Source: Halomonas jincaotanensis | Lineage (GTDB): Bacteria > Pseudomonadota > Gammaproteobacteria > Pseudomonadales > Halomonadaceae | Assembly: GCF_018448785.1 (NCBI RefSeq) | Contig: NZ_JAHCLU010000003.1 | Location: forward strand, 1 to 64,000 | Direction of reading: 5' to 3' | DNA length: 64,000 nucleotides | In this document: positions 53,109 through 62,136 of the stretch, piece by piece | Position numbering within the stretch: position 1 is the first letter of the stretch | How the letters are laid out: each line of letters begins with the position of its first letter | Position numbers and translations under genes: made by a program | Notes under the pieces: generated by a model | What the model was told of the DNA's origin: nothing | Database searches by the model: none | The model's input: only the letters and a program-made list of their open reading frames with translations

Positions 53109-54419
53109 ATGACACGCCGCAACGGACGAGCCATGCCACAACAACACACGCCGCAACAACAAGAGCAGCACGCTACGCGGGACGTTGCACAGAACGACAA
53201 GCGCATCCGCCTGGATACCGTCACCAAACGCTGGGACGATCCGCCCGCCGTGGACGGTATTTCCTTCGATGTCGCGCCCGGTCAGTTCGTGATCCTGCTC
53301 GGACCCTCGGGCTGCGGCAAGTCGACCACGCTGCGCATGGTCGCCGGGCTCGAACAGGCCAGCAGTGGGCGCATCCATATCGGCGAGCGCGACGTGACCG
53401 ACCTGCCGCCTGGCGATCGCGGCATCAGCATGGTCTTCCAGTCCTATGCGCTGTTCCCGCACCTCAGCGTGGCCGACAACATCGTCTTTGGCTTGCTCAG
53501 CCGCAAGGTGCCCAAGCCGGAGCGTCGCCAGCGCCTGGAACGCGTCGCGCAACTCGTCGATCTCGAAGCCTACCTGGATCGCAAGCCCGCCCAGCTCTCC
53601 GGGGGGCAGCGCCAACGCGTGGCGCTGGCGCGAGCGATCATCTCCGAGCATCCCATCTGCCTGATGGACGAGCCGCTCTCCAATCTCGATGCCCGCCTGC
53701 GCGGCGAGATGCGTCGCGAGATCAAGGCGCTTCAGGAGCGGTTGGGCATGACGGTGATCTACGTTACCCACGATCAGGTCGAAGCCATGAGCATGGGCGA
53801 CCGGGTGATTCTGATGCAGGGTGGGCGCATCGTGCAGGACGACACCCCCGATGCGCTCTACGATCGGCCGGCCTCGGCGTTCGCGGCGAGCTTCATCGGC
53901 AGCCCGGCGATGAACCTGGTGCGCCTGGCGGCCGGGGCCGATGGCGCCATCATTGAGGGTGAGCCCCATGTCATGATCGCCGAGCACGCGGCGGTCGGCG
54001 GGATGCTGGGCATCCGGCCCGAGGACATCGAGGTGGCAACACCAGCCTCACCGGGCGTGCCGGCCGAGGTGGTCGATGCCGAGTACCTGGGCGCCGACAC
54101 CATTCTGCGCCTGGCTGTGGGTAGCCAAGTCATGCGCGCCCGGCTCGCCGGCAAGCCGGTCGTGACCAAGGGCTCAGCCTGCCGGCTTGCCTGGTCCCTG
54201 GACAGGTCCCATCTGTTCGCCGCCGACGGCCAGCGACGCGATGACTTGACGCGCTTTCCCGTCGCCACGCGCGATAACGCGCAAGCCGGCGAAGGCGTGC
54301 GACGAGTCGCCTCGCGAGCCCTGCACCCGTCGAATCGCATTGCAGATCGCGGCTTGGATCACACCCCGGACCACACACCGGATCTCACCCAAGATCGCAA
54401 CCCAAGTCGTCATCGTTAA
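53109..54419 (+). CDS. ugpC: Ugp-type ABC transporter ATP-binding protein
   Basis: 436 aa, CUT1/MalK-like ATPase: Walker A GPSGCGKSTT near residue 66, signature LSGGQRQRVALARA near 164, Walker B ICLMDEP and a C-terminal TOBE-like regulatory domain (GIRPEDIEV near 300). Start behind AAGGAGAG. It is about 80 residues longer than E. coli UgpC (356 aa), with a Gln-rich N-terminal tail and a C-terminal tail ending in 12-bp tandem units (DHTP, DHTP, DLTQ, DRNP). The Pho boxes and the UgpB-like neighbour point to sn-glycerol-3-phosphate or glycerophosphodiester uptake. Confidence 0.88.
   Translation: MTRRNGRAMPQQHTPQQQEQHATRDVAQNDKRIRLDTVTKRWDDPPAVDGISFDVAPGQFVILLGPSGCGKSTTLRMVAGLEQASSGRIHIGERDVTDLPPGDRGISMVFQSYALFPHLSVADNIVFGLLSRKVPKPERRQRLERVAQLVDLEAYLDRKPAQLSGGQRQRVALARAIISEHPICLMDEPLSNLDARLRGEMRREIKALQERLGMTVIYVTHDQVEAMSMGDRVILMQGGRIVQDDTPDALYDRPASAFAASFIGSPAMNLVRLAAGADGAIIEGEPHVMIAEHAAVGGMLGIRPEDIEVATPASPGVPAEVVDAEYLGADTILRLAVGSQVMRARLAGKPVVTKGSACRLAWSLDRSHLFAADGQRRDDLTRFPVATRDNAQAGEGVRRVASRALHPSNRIADRGLDHTPDHTPDLTQDRNPSRHR
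54357..54404 (+). repeat. 12-bp tandem repeat at the 3' end of ugpC
   Basis: Four in-frame 12-bp units encoding DHTP, DHTP, DLTQ and DRNP at 54357-54404, in a tail absent from typical UgpC proteins. Confidence 0.7.
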
Positions 54420-54434
54420 ACCAGGAGTCGTCCC

Positions 54435-55736
54435 ATGCTTTCCCTGATATCCCGTTTTCCCATGCGCTATAGCCTAGTGGCCGCCGGCCTGTTGAGTGCC
54501 GGGCAGGCCCTCGCCCAGACCGGTGACGAGCCGGTCGAGCTGACCATGTACTACCCGGTCGCCGTAGGCGGGGCCCTGACCGATGTGGTTGACGGCCTGG
54601 TCAGCGACTTCGAGGACGAACACCCCAATATCGATGTCGAGGCCATTTATGCCGGCAACTACGACGACACTCGGGTGCGCGCCATGTCGGCCATCGAGGC
54701 GGGGGATGCCCCGCAGCTGTCGGTGATGTTCTCCATCGACCTTTTCGATCTGATCGAGCAGGACGCCATCGTCGCCTTCGACGACCTGGTCGAGACCGAG
54801 GAGGAGCAGGCCTGGCTCGACAGCTTCTACCCGGGGCTGATGGAGAACGGCCAGCTCGATGGGCAGACCTACGGCATCCCCTTTCAGCGCTCGACCATCG
54901 TGCTGTACTGGAACAAGGACGCCTTCGAGGCGGCCGGGCTGGACCCCGAACAGCCGCCCGAGACCTGGGAGGAGATGGCCGAGATGGGCGCGGCCGTTCG
55001 CGAGGCCTCCGACGGCGAGCAGTGGGGCGTGATGGTGCCTTCCACCGGTTACCCCTACTGGATGTTCCAGGCGTTCGCCTTCCAGAACGGTCATCGCCTG
55101 ATGAGCGAGGATGGCACCGAGGTCTATTTCGACGACCCGGCCGCTATCGAGGCGCTCGAGTACTGGGTCTCGCTGGCCGACGAGCACGCGGCGATGCCCG
55201 ACGGCACCATCGAATGGGGTACGCTGCGCCAGAACTTCCTCGAACAGTCCACGGCGATGATATGGCACAGCACCGGTAACCTGACCGCCGTGCGGGAAGA
55301 GGCCGATTTCGACTTCGGCGTGGCGATGCTGCCCATGAAGACGCAGCGCGGCAGCCCCACCGGCGGTGGGAACTTCTACCTGTTCAAGGACAGTTCCGAA
55401 GAAGAGCAGCAGGCCGCCATGACCTTCATCCGCTGGATGACGGCCCCCGAGCGCGCCGCCGCCTGGTCGATCGAGACCGGCTACATGGGCGTGAGCCCGG
55501 CGGCCTACGAGACCGAGGCGCTGCAGGACTACATCGAGACCTTCCCGCCGGCGGCTGTCGCCAGGGACCAGCTGGAGCATGGCACCGCCGAGCTGGCCAC
55601 CTACCAGGGCGGCCGGGTTCGCCGCGCGCTGGACAACGCCGTGCAGGCGGCGCTGACCGGCCAGATGTCACCCGAGGAGGCGCTGACGCAGGCTCAGCGC
55701 GAGGCGGATGCCGCACTGCGCCGTTATGCGCGCTAA
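54435..55736 (+). CDS. ugpB: Ugp-type substrate-binding protein
   Basis: 433 aa with a signal peptide (cleavage near ALAQTG, residue 28). Strong UgpB resemblance: YAGNYDDT near 73 and AGLDPEQPPETWEEM near 172 parallel the E. coli protein, and SIETGYMGVSPAAYE near 355 matches the C-terminal region. It binds glycerol-3-phosphate or glycerophosphocholine-type ligands. It is separated from the permease genes by a long inverted repeat, which probably favours a high binding-protein to permease ratio. Confidence 0.9.
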   Translation: MLSLISRFPMRYSLVAAGLLSAGQALAQTGDEPVELTMYYPVAVGGALTDVVDGLVSDFEDEHPNIDVEAIYAGNYDDTRVRAMSAIEAGDAPQLSVMFSIDLFDLIEQDAIVAFDDLVETEEEQAWLDSFYPGLMENGQLDGQTYGIPFQRSTIVLYWNKDAFEAAGLDPEQPPETWEEMAEMGAAVREASDGEQWGVMVPSTGYPYWMFQAFAFQNGHRLMSEDGTEVYFDDPAAIEALEYWVSLADEHAAMPDGTIEWGTLRQNFLEQSTAMIWHSTGNLTAVREEADFDFGVAMLPMKTQRGSPTGGGNFYLFKDSSEEEQQAAMTFIRWMTAPERAAAWSIETGYMGVSPAAYETEALQDYIETFPPAAVARDQLEHGTAELATYQGGRVRRALDNAVQAALTGQMSPEEALTQAQREADAALRRYAR

Positions 55737-55774
55737 CGCTAAGGCCAGAATCTGGAGAAATGTAGACGGGAGCG

Positions 55775-55871
55775 CCGGGGACAATGGTCAGGGAGGAGGC
55801 GCTGTGAATCCCTCCCTGGACGCTACATTTGCCATCCCTGGCAAATGACCTCCTCACTGACCTGTCCCCGG
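55775..55871. repeat. 97-bp interrupted inverted repeat (REP-like) between ugpB and ugpA
   Basis: Outer arms of about 23-25 bases: CCGGGGACA(AT)GGTCAG-GAGGAGG against the complement of CCTCCTCACTGACCTGTCCCCGG, with few mismatches. Inside, a perfect ATTTGCCA-TCCC-TGGCAAAT hairpin sits at 55827-55846. It looks like a transposable or REP-type intergenic element and would fold into a stable mRNA structure. Confidence 0.75.
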
Positions 55872-55900
55872 CTCGTTCATAGCGCAGGAGGCAAGCCCTG

Positions 55901-56785
55901 GTGATTCAAAACGCCGACCGACGCATGCAGGTCTATGGTGCGCTTTTGCTGTTGCCGGCGGCACTGCTGTTGGCAACCTTCGCCTACCTGCCGACCGTCG
56001 CCACACTGTTCAACAGCCTCTTCCTGCCCGGCTTTCGCGGTGAACCCGCCGAATTCGTCGGGCTCGAGAACTACCAATTGTTGATCGAGGACGACACCTT
56101 CTGGCAGGTCGCGCGCAACAACCTCATCTATGCCCTGGGCACGATTCCCACCTCCATCGCCCTGGCGCTGGGCATGGCGCTGTTCGTCAACGCCAGGCTT
56201 CCGGGGCGTGGCTTCGTGCGCATGGCCTACTTCACGCCGACGATCCTGCCGATGATCGCCGCCGCCAATATCTGGATGTTCTTCTACGCGCCGCAGATCG
56301 GCCTTTTCAATGCCATGCTCGGTTGGCTGGGTCTTCCGGGCGTCAACTGGTTGGGCGACCCCAACGTGGCGCTCGCCTCGGTGATCGTGATGACGGTGTG
56401 GAAGGAAGCCGGCTTCTTCATGATCTTCTACCTGGCGGCGCTGCAGAGCATCCCGCCGGAACTCGAGGAGGCCTCGAACCTGGAAGGCACCAGTCGATGG
56501 AGTTTCTTCTGGCGGGTGACCTTTCCGCTGCTGATGCCGACCACGCTGTTCGTGCTGATCAATGCGCTGATTAACGCCGTGCGCGTGGTCGATCACCTCT
56601 TCATCCTCACCAAGGGCGGCCCCAACAACGCCACTAACCTGCTGCTCTATTACGTCTACGAGAATGCCTTCTCGTTCTTCGACCGCACCTACGCCGCCAC
56701 CATCACCGTGGTGATCCTGTTGGTGCTGGCCGTGGTGGCCACGGTGAAGTTCACCGTGCTCGACCGCAGGACGCATTACCAATGA
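55901..56785 (+). CDS. ugpA: Ugp-type ABC transporter permease (UgpA-like)
   Basis: 294 aa with six membrane segments and an EAA loop near 190 (LEEASNLEGTSRWSFFWRVTFPLLMP). GTG start ten bases after AGGAGG; ATG eight codons later is possible. It pairs with the next permease, overlapping by four bases. Confidence 0.9.
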   Translation: MIQNADRRMQVYGALLLLPAALLLATFAYLPTVATLFNSLFLPGFRGEPAEFVGLENYQLLIEDDTFWQVARNNLIYALGTIPTSIALALGMALFVNARLPGRGFVRMAYFTPTILPMIAAANIWMFFYAPQIGLFNAMLGWLGLPGVNWLGDPNVALASVIVMTVWKEAGFFMIFYLAALQSIPPELEEASNLEGTSRWSFFWRVTFPLLMPTTLFVLINALINAVRVVDHLFILTKGGPNNATNLLLYYVYENAFSFFDRTYAATITVVILLVLAVVATVKFTVLDRRTHYQ

Positions 56786-57627
56786 CTACCTCCACCGCCT
56801 CTCCGGCTCGGCCGAGCCGCCGTTTCACGCTGCCGCGCCTGGACACCGTGGCCGCCTGGCTGCTGGCGATCATCTGGATCTTCCCGCTGCTCTACGCCTT
56901 CTGGGCGGCCTTTCACCCGTCAGAATTCATGGTGCGTTTCGACCTTTTGGCCCCGCTGACGCTGGACAACTTCGCCGATGCCTGGGAGCAGGCGCCCTTT
57001 GCCCGCTACTACCTCAATACCTTCGCACTGGTCACCGGGGTGGTGCTGGCGCAGTTCGTGGTTTGCACCCTGGCCGGCTTCGCCTTCGCGCGCTTTCCCG
57101 TGCCCGGTAAGGACATCCTGTTCATGCTGGTGCTGATCCAGCTGTTCGTCTTCCCGGAGGTGCTGATCGTCGAGAACTACCGCATCGCCAGCGGCCTGGG
57201 GCTGGTCGATACCATCACCGGGATCGGCCTGCCCTATGTGGCCAGTGCCTTCGGTATCTTCCTCTTGCGCCAGACCTTCAAGACGATCCCCCGCGAACTG
57301 GAAGACGCCGCCCGAATCGAGGGCTGCGGCTGGATGGCGATCCTCCTCAAGGTCTACGTGCCCCTGGCCAAGCCCACCTACCTGGCCTATGGCCTGGTAT
57401 CGATCAGCCACCACTGGAATAACTTCCTGTGGCCGCTGGTGGTCACCAACTCGGTGGAGAGCCGTCCGTTGACCGTTGGCCTCGGCGTCTTCTCGGCGCC
57501 GGAAACGGGGGTCAACTGGGCCACCGTCAGCGCCGCCACGCTGCTCAGCATCGCGCCGCTACTGGTCGCTTTCCTGCTCTTCCAGCGCCAGTTCGTGCAG
57601 TCGTTCCTCAGGGCGGGAATACGGTAA
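56782..57627 (+). CDS. ugpE: Ugp-type ABC transporter permease (UgpE-like)
   Basis: 281 aa with six membrane segments, EAA loop LEDAARIEGCGWMAILLKVYVPLAKP near 173. Overlaps ugpA by ATGA. Completes the importer. The gene order here (ATPase, binding protein, two permeases) differs from E. coli ugpBAECQ, and no ugpQ phosphodiesterase follows. Confidence 0.9.
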   Translation: MTTSTASPARPSRRFTLPRLDTVAAWLLAIIWIFPLLYAFWAAFHPSEFMVRFDLLAPLTLDNFADAWEQAPFARYYLNTFALVTGVVLAQFVVCTLAGFAFARFPVPGKDILFMLVLIQLFVFPEVLIVENYRIASGLGLVDTITGIGLPYVASAFGIFLLRQTFKTIPRELEDAARIEGCGWMAILLKVYVPLAKPTYLAYGLVSISHHWNNFLWPLVVTNSVESRPLTVGLGVFSAPETGVNWATVSAATLLSIAPLLVAFLLFQRQFVQSFLRAGIR

Positions 57628-57652
57628 GCGGACTCATCAGTTATTCCAAAGA

Positions 57653-57683
57653 CCACCCCGCGGGTCGAGGTTAGCCGGGGTGG
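57653..57683. terminator. Hairpin between ugpE and the EamA gene
   Basis: CCACCCCG / CGGGGTGG stem around a 15-base loop between convergent genes, slightly overlapping the 3' end of the EamA gene. Confidence 0.5.
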
Positions 57684-58579
57684 TGGCCCTCTTCGACAGG
57701 CTTCCCCAATGGCCGCGTCAGGCGTTGCGCCATGATCACACCAGTCAGTACCAGGGCGCCGCCGATCAGATGGAAGAGCGCGATTCGCTCGCCGAGAAAG
57801 GCCATGGCGATCAATGCGCTGAAAAGCGGCATCAGGTTGATGAAAATGCTGGCCCGGCTGGCGCCGATCTGGCGGATGGCGCGCATCCACAGGAAGGTGG
57901 TGATGATCGAGGCGGGTATGCCGGCGTAGAGAATCAGCCAGACGTTCTGGCCATCTACGGGCGTCATCGGGCCGAGCAGGTAGCCGGGCAACAAAAACAG
58001 CGTGGCGAACACCGCCTGCAAGTAAAGCACCACCCAGGGCGGCATATCCAGCGGCCAGCGTTTAAGCATCACGCCGTACATCGCGTAGCAGGTGGCGGCC
58101 ATGACCATCAGCAGATCACCGAGGGCGACGTCCAGCGTGATCAGGGATAACGGGTCGCCCTGGCCGAGCAGTACGGTGACGCCGACAAATGCCACCAGGC
58201 CACCGAGAATGCCACCTAGTCTGGGGGCCTCGCGCAGGATCAGCGCGCTGAGCAGTACCGTCAGCAGCGGCACCATGGCGGCGAGAATGCCCATGTTGGT
58301 GGCCGAGGTGGTTTCCGCGGCGACATAGGCGAGCCCCTGCCACATGGCCATGCCGAGCAGCCCCAGGAAGGCCAGCTTGTACCATTGGCGGCGAATGGCG
58401 CTGCGGTGTCTTACGGCGGCGGGCAGCACGAAGGGCGTAAGCACGAGAAGCGCCAGTACCCAGCGCAGGAAGGCGATGCTGCTCGGCGCGATGGTGCCCA
58501 CCGTGAGCTGGTTGATGGTCATGTTGCCCGACCAGATCATTACGGCACCCAGCGGGGCCAGAAAATACAGCAGCGGCAT
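57671..58579 (-). CDS. EamA/DMT-superfamily transporter
   Basis: 302 aa with ten membrane segments in two repeated EamA halves (MPLLYFLAPLGAVMIWSGNMTI at the start, GDLLMVMAATCYAMYGVMLKR near 150). Drug/metabolite transporter type, likely exporting a small metabolite; substrate unknown. Start preceded by GCAGGA. Divergent from the BCCT gene. Confidence 0.9.
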   Translation of the reverse strand: MPLLYFLAPLGAVMIWSGNMTINQLTVGTIAPSSIAFLRWVLALLVLTPFVLPAAVRHRSAIRRQWYKLAFLGLLGMAMWQGLAYVAAETTSATNMGILAAMVPLLTVLLSALILREAPRLGGILGGLVAFVGVTVLLGQGDPLSLITLDVALGDLLMVMAATCYAMYGVMLKRWPLDMPPWVVLYLQAVFATLFLLPGYLLGPMTPVDGQNVWLILYAGIPASIITTFLWMRAIRQIGASRASIFINLMPLFSALIAMAFLGERIALFHLIGGALVLTGVIMAQRLTRPLGKPVEEGHHPG

Positions 58580-58685
58580 GACGTGTCCTGCAGGCGTTGA
58601 ATCAGGGGCCTCTTGCTGTCAAAGGCTCGAGGAGCCTGCATGGTAAACTGATGATTCATGTCATCCCAGCTACAGGAAGTTTGCC

Positions 58686-60329
58686 ATGAATGATCCTAGC
58701 GATTCCTCATCGCATGCCGAAACCAGCGACATGGACACGGACTATGTCGTTGGCCAGGACAATATCGAGGGCCAGTTGGGTCCTGTCGGTTTTGATATCC
58801 ACAACCGGGTGTTTGTGGTATCGGCGCTTGCATCTGTCGTCTTCATCGTGCTCACCCTGTTGTTCCCCGAGCGGGCCGGGAGCACGTTTCAGTCCATCGT
58901 CGCCTTCTCGACCGGGACGCTGGACTGGTATTTCATGATCGTGGTGGACTTCTTCATCCTGTTCTGTCTGGCGCTCGTCGTGCTGCCCTACGGCTCGGTC
59001 AGGCTGGGTGGCCCCGATGCCAGGCCCGAGCACGGCTACCTCTCCTGGTTCGCGATGCTGTTCGCCGCCGGCATCGGCATCGGGCTGTTGTTCTTCGGTG
59101 TGCTGGAGCCGGTCTATCACGCCAACGTCTCCCTGCCGCTGGGGGTTACGTCCCCATTCGGGGCCGACGGGGAGCTCGATCCGCAGGCCATCGCTGATGC
59201 CAGCGCCCTAGGCCTGGCCGGTACCTATCTGCACTGGGGCATCCATGGTTGGGCTGTATATGTCGTGATGGCGCTGGCGCTGAGTATCTTTACCTACAAC
59301 AAGGGCCTGCCCTTCTCGATTCGCTCGGCGTTCTTCCCGATCCTTGGCGAGCGCGTCTGGGGTTGGTGGGGGCATGCGATCGATATCCTCGCGGTGTTTT
59401 CTACCCTCTTCGGGCTGGCGACATCGCTGGGCCTGGGGGCGCAACAGGCCAACGCAGGGATGAATTTCGTCTTCGGCTTGGAAGTGAACACCGCCACTCA
59501 GGTCATCATTATCGTCCTGGTGACGGCAGTGGCCCTGGTATCCGTGTGGCGCGGACTCGAGGGCGGCGTAAAGAAGCTCTCCGAGATCAATATGTTCCTG
59601 GCCGTGCTGTTCTTCTTCTTCGTGCTGTTCGCCGGCCCGACCCTGGTCGCCCTGAGCGGGTTCTGGACGGGGCTTACCACCTATGTGACGGAGTTCGCCG
59701 CGCTGTCGGCACCCTTCGGGCGTGAGGACGACGCCTACCGCCAGTCTTGGACGATCTTCTACTGGGCCTGGTGGATCAGTTGGGCGCCGTTTGTGGGGAT
59801 GTTCATCGCCCGGGTTTCGCGCGGGCGCACAGTTCGGGAGTTCGTGGTCTGCGTGCTGCTGATTCCCAGCCTGTTCATCTTCATCTGGATGGGCATCTTC
59901 GGTGCCACTGCCCTCGATCAGCTCTATGCCGACCCCGGCAGCAGTCTGGTCAAGGAGTACGTGATCGACTCCTATAGCCCGGAGCTGTCGCTGTTCGGCA
60001 TGCTCAATGAGCTGCCGCTGACGGGACTGATGTCCACGCTCGGCATTGTCCTGGCGCTGATCTTCTTCGTTACCTCGTCGGATTCGGGGTCCCTGGTGAT
60101 CGACACCATCACCGCCGGCGGCAAGATCGATGCCCCGAGACCCCAGCGCATGTTCTGGGCGGTAGTGGAGGGGTTGGTGGCGATCGTGCTGCTGATTGGT
60201 GGCGGCCTGGCGGCGCTTCAGGCGGGGGTGACGGCCACAGCGATTCCTTTCTCCGTCGTGATGCTGCTGATGTGCTACTCCATCATCAAGGCGCTGAATG
60301 GCGAGCTGCATCGCCTCCCCGGACGATAA
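58686..60329 (+). CDS. BCCT family betaine/choline/carnitine transporter
   Basis: 547 aa with twelve membrane segments. GIGIGLLFFGVLEPVYH near 133 and WWISWAPFVGMFIARVSRGRTVREF near 355 are the BCCT signatures. The aromatic WTIFYWAWWISWAPFVG box forms the quaternary ammonium site. It has a short C-terminal tail, so it may lack the osmosensing tail of BetP or BetT. It would import glycine betaine, choline or carnitine. A clear terminator follows. Confidence 0.92.
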   Translation: MNDPSDSSSHAETSDMDTDYVVGQDNIEGQLGPVGFDIHNRVFVVSALASVVFIVLTLLFPERAGSTFQSIVAFSTGTLDWYFMIVVDFFILFCLALVVLPYGSVRLGGPDARPEHGYLSWFAMLFAAGIGIGLLFFGVLEPVYHANVSLPLGVTSPFGADGELDPQAIADASALGLAGTYLHWGIHGWAVYVVMALALSIFTYNKGLPFSIRSAFFPILGERVWGWWGHAIDILAVFSTLFGLATSLGLGAQQANAGMNFVFGLEVNTATQVIIIVLVTAVALVSVWRGLEGGVKKLSEINMFLAVLFFFFVLFAGPTLVALSGFWTGLTTYVTEFAALSAPFGREDDAYRQSWTIFYWAWWISWAPFVGMFIARVSRGRTVREFVVCVLLIPSLFIFIWMGIFGATALDQLYADPGSSLVKEYVIDSYSPELSLFGMLNELPLTGLMSTLGIVLALIFFVTSSDSGSLVIDTITAGGKIDAPRPQRMFWAVVEGLVAIVLLIGGGLAALQAGVTATAIPFSVVMLLMCYSIIKALNGELHRLPGR

Positions 60330-60354
60330 ACGCCGAATGCTTCACCATAACGAA

Positions 60355-60387
60355 ACAGGCTCCACCGAGGTGGGGCCTGTCTTTTTT
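60355..60387 (+). terminator. Rho-independent terminator after the BCCT gene
   Basis: ACAGGCTCCACC / GGTGGGGCCTGT stem (one G-T pair), GA loop region, followed by CTTTTTT. The best intrinsic terminator in the window. Confidence 0.9.
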
Positions 60388-60400
60388 GGCGGCAAGTGCC

Positions 60401-60802
60401 TCAAGCCACGGCGGCAACGGCGGCCTTGGCGACCTGCACGTCCTGGTCGGGCTTGACGCCGGAAATGCCGACGCTGCCGGCTACCTGGCCGTCGACGATC
60501 ACCGGGACGCCGCCGGAGAGCAGGGCCTGAAGCGGTGCGGAGACAAAAGCGGTACGTCCGCCGTTGATCATTTCTTCGAAGACCTGGGTCTCCTTGCGGC
60601 CCATGGCAGCGCTGCGCGCCTTCTGGGTAGCGACATCGGCGGTGAAGGGCGCGGCACCATCGAGGCGGCGCAGGCCGAGCAGGTGACCGCCGTCGTCGGC
60701 GACGGCAATGGTCACGGACCAGCCGTTGGCCTCGGCTTCCTTCTGGGCGGCGTCGAGCAGGACGTTGGTATCGCTGAGGGTCAGGGCGGGTTTGTGCTGC
60801 AT
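60401..60802 (-). CDS. glcG: GlcG/HbpS-type haem-binding domain protein
   Basis: 133 aa GlcG/HbpS domain: KARSAAMGRKE near 59, and GGVPVIVDGQVAGSVGISG near 92. Start at MQHKPAL behind AAGGAG. It follows glcF by 26 bases as in classic glc operons. GlcG function is unsettled; relatives bind haem or cobalamin. Confidence 0.9.
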   Translation of the reverse strand: MQHKPALTLSDTNVLLDAAQKEAEANGWSVTIAVADDGGHLLGLRRLDGAAPFTADVATQKARSAAMGRKETQVFEEMINGGRTAFVSAPLQALLSGGVPVIVDGQVAGSVGISGVKPDQDVQVAKAAVAAVA

Positions 60803-60828
60803 GGTAATCTCCTTGGTTAGTATTTTGT

Positions 60829-62115
60829 CTACGTGCTGATCGCAGCGCGTAGCCCGTCGCTCGTGGACCGAGTCAGGGCCTCGTCGACGATCTCGATCCA
60901 GTGGCGTACCGGGGTACGGTTGGCGCCGGCCAGATGGGTCTGGCAGCCGATATTGGCGGTCACGATCACTTCCGGATTGCCGGCTTCCAGGTTGTTGAGT
61001 TTGTTGTCGCGCAGCTGCGTGGCCAGCTCTGGCTGGGTGATCGAATAGGTGCCCGCCGAGCCGCAGCAGAGATGGGCATCCTGCACGGGCGTCAGCGCAA
61101 AGCCGATGCGGGTCAGCACGGTTTCCACGGCGCCGCCGAGCTGCTGGGCATGCTGCAGGGTGCAGGGGCAATGGAAGGCGAGCTTGCGCGTGTCCCTGAC
61201 GGTGAGCGCGTCGAGCGACTCGTCGCGCAACACTTCCACCAGGTCCTTGGCCAGCTCGCTGACCCGCTCGGCCTTCGCGGCATAGTCGGGGTCGTCGGCG
61301 AGCATCTCGGCATATTCCTTGACGAAGGCGCCGCAGCCACTGGCGGTCTGCACGATCGCTTCAACACCCGCTTCGCCGTTCTCCTTCTCGATATGCGGCC
61401 ACCAGGCGTCGATATTGGCGCGCATGCGTGCCCGGCCGTCGTCCTGAGCATTGAGATGGAAGTCGATCGCGCCACAGCAACCCGCTTCGGGGGCGGGTGT
61501 CAGGCCGATACCCAGCCGGTCGAGTACCCGCGCCGTAGCAGCATTGGTATTGGGCGAGAGCCCCGGCTGCACGCAGCCTTCCAGGATCAGCATCTGACGA
61601 GCATGTTGTCCGGTCGCAGGGCGAGCCCCGGCATCGATCGGCGCCGGCGGCATCTTGGCCTTGAGGGCGCCGGGCACCAGCGGCTTGAAGGTCTGGCCGA
61701 GCTTGAGCAGCGCCTTGAAGCGCTGGGGCTCGACCAACGCCTTGCGCAGCCCGTAGCGAAGTGCGCGGTCCGGGACGGCGCGCGGCACCCGGCGCTCGAT
61801 TTCGGCGCGGCCGATGTCGAGCAGCTTGTGGTACTCCACGCCGGACGGGCAGGTGGTCTCGCAGTTGCGGCAGGTCAGGCAGCGATCCAGGTGCAGCCGG
61901 GTCTCCTCGGTGACCTGGGCGTCGTCGTCCTGGCTTTCGAGCATCTCCTTCATCAGGTAGATGCGCCCGCGCGGGCCGTCGCGCTCGTCGCCCAGCAGCT
62001 GATAGGTAGGGCAGGTGGCGTTACAGAAGCCGCAGTGCACGCAGGAGCGCAGCACGCGGTCGGCCTCGCGGATATGCGGCTTCTTGAGGTCTTCCTCGGT
62101 AAAGTGCGTCTGCAT
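60829..62115 (-). CDS. glcF: Glycolate oxidase iron-sulfur subunit GlcF
   Basis: 428 aa. Two 4Fe-4S ferredoxin motifs near the N-terminus (CVHCGFCNATCP at 25 and CLTCRNCETTCP near 78) and two CCG-type domains (EAGCCGAIDF near 215, AHLCCGSAGTY near 350). It carries electrons from the GlcDE flavoproteins to the membrane quinone pool during glycolate oxidation to glyoxylate. Confidence 0.95.
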   Translation of the reverse strand: MQTHFTEEDLKKPHIREADRVLRSCVHCGFCNATCPTYQLLGDERDGPRGRIYLMKEMLESQDDDAQVTEETRLHLDRCLTCRNCETTCPSGVEYHKLLDIGRAEIERRVPRAVPDRALRYGLRKALVEPQRFKALLKLGQTFKPLVPGALKAKMPPAPIDAGARPATGQHARQMLILEGCVQPGLSPNTNAATARVLDRLGIGLTPAPEAGCCGAIDFHLNAQDDGRARMRANIDAWWPHIEKENGEAGVEAIVQTASGCGAFVKEYAEMLADDPDYAAKAERVSELAKDLVEVLRDESLDALTVRDTRKLAFHCPCTLQHAQQLGGAVETVLTRIGFALTPVQDAHLCCGSAGTYSITQPELATQLRDNKLNNLEAGNPEVIVTANIGCQTHLAGANRTPVRHWIEIVDEALTRSTSDGLRAAIST

Positions 62116-62136
62116 CTCAGAGTTCCTCGATACGTC

